From positions 1-51,454 of the forward strand of contig NZ_JAPDPE010000019.1 of NCBI RefSeq assembly GCF_026283955.1: 51,454 bases of DNA. The letters are read 5' to 3'. The notes beneath the pieces were generated by a model. That model was not told the DNA's origin and ran no database searches. It saw only the letters and a program-made list of their open reading frames with translations. The DNA is from Dyella silvatica (lineage in GTDB: Bacteria; Pseudomonadota; Gammaproteobacteria; Xanthomonadales; Rhodanobacteraceae). Position numbers and translations under genes: made by a program. Below, piece after piece: positions 48,996-51,454 of this stretch; positions within the stretch are counted from its first letter, which is position 1; each line of letters starts with the position of its first letter.

Positions 48996-51454
48996 ATGAC
49001 GATGACCGATACCGATCGCGTACTCAACTTCTGGCACAGCGTCGAGTTCTTCAATGCCTACGATCTTGAGAAGCCCTTGGAGTCGGCCCGGCAATATCGG
49101 ACCGCGGCTCTGGTCAATCACGACAATCTTCACGATGGCACCTGGGAAACCTACGCCTCGCGTCGCCGCGTGCTGTATCTGGTGCCCTTTGACGTTGCGC
49201 AGGTATCGCATATCGTCGAGGCCTATATCGACGGGCCATCCAGCGACGACAAGACCCGCGCTCGCGATGGCGAAATGGCCGCCGCTGGCTTGACCTGCTT
49301 TGCCAAGCTCAGCGTGAATCCAAAAGGCGAGCCGGACTTCAACGGACTAAGCCTTTCCGCGCTGCCCTGGGCACTGGGGAAATTGGCTGGCAAAGACATG
49401 GATGCACTTTGCGCCGAAGCATTCGAAGCCAGTGTCGCGAAACTCAAACACGGCCTGCTAGACGAATTCTCCCAGCAAGAGGAGAAGATTCTCGGCCCGG
49501 CGTTTCTGCTACGCATGTGCGAATTGCTGCAGGCCTGGGCGTCGTTCTCACCGCAGGGGGCCGGGCTGGCCTATCTGGATATCTACGCCGCGGAAAAATC
49601 ACGCAGCTCGTCGAAAGAAGGCAGCTCTACCCCTGACGAGACGGAAACCGATGACGGCGATGAGCGTACCGATGCCAACGATGTTCCTATTCTCAACAGT
49701 TTCTATGTGCATGATCTGGCGCAGGCCAAGCGCGCGCTGAAATCCTCCGCCAAGCCTCGCGCACTGGCGGCCTATCTGGCTGGTGTCGATCAGGCCAAGC
49801 TCGATCTCGACAGTGAAGCGGGCCAGCGCGAAGTATTGGAAACGCTACGTCCCCGACATGGCATCTCCGGGCGCTGGCCCTCAGACCCGAAGCATGTGCA
49901 GTCATTGATGCAGCAGTTCGCGCTCAACAAGATGCAGGCCATGAGCAGCGGCGACATCCTGGCGGTCAATGGCCCTCCGGGCACCGGCAAAACCACCTTG
50001 CTTCGCGACCTGATCGCACACCTGATCGTGCAGCGTGCCGATGCGTTATCGAAGCTGCACGATGCCAAGCAAGGTCTCAGCGGCGAGATTAACGCCGTTT
50101 TCGGATCGAATACCCACAAAATCCCTTTGCTGTCTCCCGCATTGACTGGTTTTGAAATCGTCGTCGCCTCCACCAATAACGGCGCCGTGGAGAACCTGTC
50201 CCTTGAACTGCCTCAACTCGAAGGTATCGATGCACAACGCGTCGATACGCTGCATTACTTCAAAGAGGTGGCGACCAAGTACGCCGGCTCGCGTGGTGAC
50301 AAAGCGTGGGTACAGCCCAGTCCCGTCTGGGGGCTGGTGTCCGCGGCGCTAGGTAAAAAAGCCAATCGCACGCGTTTCAGCGATGTTTTCTCCAATCGCG
50401 CGAGGACACCCTCGGACAAGCCGGGAAGCTACCTCGACAAAGACAAGGTCGATCAAGGCAGTTGGGATAACGTCGGCGCGATGACGTTTTGGCGTTACAA
50501 GTCAGAGAAGAAGTCGGCGCGCAGCTTCCAGGCCGCGAAACAGAGGTACCTCCAGGCACGGCTGGCTTATGAAAAGGAACGCGGCCAACTGGAGGTATTG
50601 GATCAGGTATATACGGATCTGCGGCAACGCTGGGCACAGGTAAAAAACCTTTGGCCTGCCGCGCCGCAACTGGATACGACAGACATCGCGCCCCTTGCCG
50701 AAGGCATGGAGCGCCTGGTCCAACGCCTGCAAGACAACACGCGCTCGTTCGAGCGCCAGTTGGGGCCGGCATGGCTCCGTTGGCTGGTCATGTGGTTCCG
50801 CAAGGGTCTCTATCAGCAATGGTGCGATAGCTGTGATGCGCTCGCTTTTGTGCGTGCCTTCGCCAACGACTTGACCGACTTGCGCCGTTTGATCGGCGCG
50901 TGTGGTGTCTATTTGTGGGATGGCACACCGCTCGATTCCCAAGCCAATCAACAGCACGCTTTCTGGCAGGGCAAGCGATTCAACGACACGCGTAGCGAAC
51001 TTTTTGCCGCGGCAATGGCGCTGCACGAAGCCTTCTTCCTGGAAGCCGCCACAGCAGACGTCGTGATGGCGCTTTCGCGCATGCTGTCCAGGCCGCCCTT
51101 GCCACCCGCCCGGCATGCACTCTGGCGCTGGTTCTTCATGCTTACCCCGGTGGTGTCGAGCACCTTCGCGTCGATCCGCGCCCAGTTCGCCGGATTGGAA
51201 TCGGAGGCACTTGGCTGGCTGGTCATCGACGAGGCGGGCCAGGCGCCACCACAAGCGGCGGTGGGCGCCATCATGCGGGCCGCGCGCGTGGTCATCGTCG
51301 GGGATCCGCTGCAGATCGAGCCGGTTGTGACGCAATCCACCCGCTTGCTCAACAAGCTGGGCACTTATTGGCTCGGCTCGGCTTGCCCTCGCTATGCGGT
51401 CGACAACCATTCCGTACAGACACTGGCCGACCGTGCCTACGCATTTGGCGTACG
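48996..51454 (+). CDS. UPF1-like superfamily 1 helicase (partial, 3' end outside)
   Basis: 819 codons are open to the window edge with no stop. The N-terminal 300 residues (about 1-210 plus an acidic, low-complexity stretch near 205-235) are not recognised. The Walker A GPPGTGKT is at 326-333, a motif Ia-like STNNGAVENLS at about 392-402, the Walker B DEAGQA at 745-750 and motif III-like GDPLQIEP at 769-776. Between motif Ia and Walker B lies a 340-residue helical insertion, as in UPF1-like helicases where it forms 1B/1C-type domains. GGAG 9 nt before the ATG supports this start. The second RecA domain lies outside. Function is unknown; such proteins occur in housekeeping and in anti-phage contexts. 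Confidence 0.85.
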   Translation, partial: MTMTDTDRVLNFWHSVEFFNAYDLEKPLESARQYRTAALVNHDNLHDGTWETYASRRRVLYLVPFDVAQVSHIVEAYIDGPSSDDKTRARDGEMAAAGLTCFAKLSVNPKGEPDFNGLSLSALPWALGKLAGKDMDALCAEAFEASVAKLKHGLLDEFSQQEEKILGPAFLLRMCELLQAWASFSPQGAGLAYLDIYAAEKSRSSSKEGSSTPDETETDDGDERTDANDVPILNSFYVHDLAQAKRALKSSAKPRALAAYLAGVDQAKLDLDSEAGQREVLETLRPRHGISGRWPSDPKHVQSLMQQFALNKMQAMSSGDILAVNGPPGTGKTTLLRDLIAHLIVQRADALSKLHDAKQGLSGEINAVFGSNTHKIPLLSPALTGFEIVVASTNNGAVENLSLELPQLEGIDAQRVDTLHYFKEVATKYAGSRGDKAWVQPSPVWGLVSAALGKKANRTRFSDVFSNRARTPSDKPGSYLDKDKVDQGSWDNVGAMTFWRYKSEKKSARSFQAAKQRYLQARLAYEKERGQLEVLDQVYTDLRQRWAQVKNLWPAAPQLDTTDIAPLAEGMERLVQRLQDNTRSFERQLGPAWLRWLVMWFRKGLYQQWCDSCDALAFVRAFANDLTDLRRLIGACGVYLWDGTPLDSQANQQHAFWQGKRFNDTRSELFAAAMALHEAFFLEAATADVVMALSRMLSRPPLPPARHALWRWFFMLTPVVSSTFASIRAQFAGLESEALGWLVIDEAGQAPPQAAVGAIMRAARVVIVGDPLQIEPVVTQSTRLLNKLGTYWLGSACPRYAVDNHSVQTLADRAYAFGV

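Overview
The window is one contiguous stretch of a GC-rich gammaproteobacterial chromosome. Gene content and order (two large TonB-dependent receptors, gltBD, envC-ctpA, tatABC, a di-haem cytochrome c4 next to two DsbA-like lipoproteins, slt) and the many intergenic repeats fit the Xanthomonadales, most likely the Rhodanobacteraceae (Dyella/Rhodanobacter/Luteibacter type). That placement is inferred from protein character, not from a marker gene. No rRNA, tRNA, CRISPR array, integrase or insertion sequence was recognised.

Layout. 1-2302 (minus): jetA, jetB and the first codons of jetC, a Wadjet (SMC-like) anti-plasmid system running off the left edge. 2453-6190: an Oar-type TonB-dependent receptor behind a repeat-rich promoter region. 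6259-12191 (minus): gltD and gltB, the two subunits of glutamate synthase. 12542-17985 (minus): two more TonB-dependent receptors. 18090-20764: envC and ctpA, cell-wall hydrolase activation and periplasmic processing. 20792-21479: two inverted copies of a structured intergenic element. 21562-24319 (minus): a cupin, tatC, tatB, tatA and a SYLF-domain protein. 24516-29625: hemH, an alpha/beta hydrolase, a zinc-peptidase-like lipoprotein and cca. 29707-34074: an LtaS-like transferase and a YfhO-like membrane protein. 34084-35989 (minus): a MidA-type methyltransferase and engB. 36106-39961: cytochrome c4, two DsbA-like lipoproteins, an EEP-family phosphatase/nuclease and a small membrane protein. 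39981-43972: a membrane-bound GH17 protein and slt, diverging from a region with an 11-copy heptamer array. 44085-44490: a third copy of the structured element and a second repeat family. 44579-46020: a radical SAM gene broken by a small deletion. 46044-48805 (minus): a quinone oxidoreductase, a DUF3820 protein and a photolyase. 48996-end: a large UPF1-like superfamily 1 helicase cut off by the right edge.

Most of the window is housekeeping and envelope biology: cell-wall turnover (EnvC, CtpA, Slt), export and oxidative folding (Tat, DsbA-like), outer-membrane uptake (three receptors) and envelope glycopolymers (LtaS-like, YfhO-like, GH17). The two edges carry defence-type or accessory genes.

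The most unusual signal is the roughly 270-nt intergenic element present three times (20792-21093, 21185-21479 inverted, 44085-44356). One hairpin keeps perfect pairing through three compensatory base-pair changes between copies, while a one-base indel in a neighbouring loop destroys any shared reading frame. That points to selection on a folded RNA or DNA and not on the small proteins the element appears to encode. Other points to check are the phased ATCGCAATTAA repeats upstream of the first receptor, whose core recurs in a palindrome upstream of the second, the (AACGGGG)11 quadruplex-prone array, and the microhomology deletion in the radical SAM gene.
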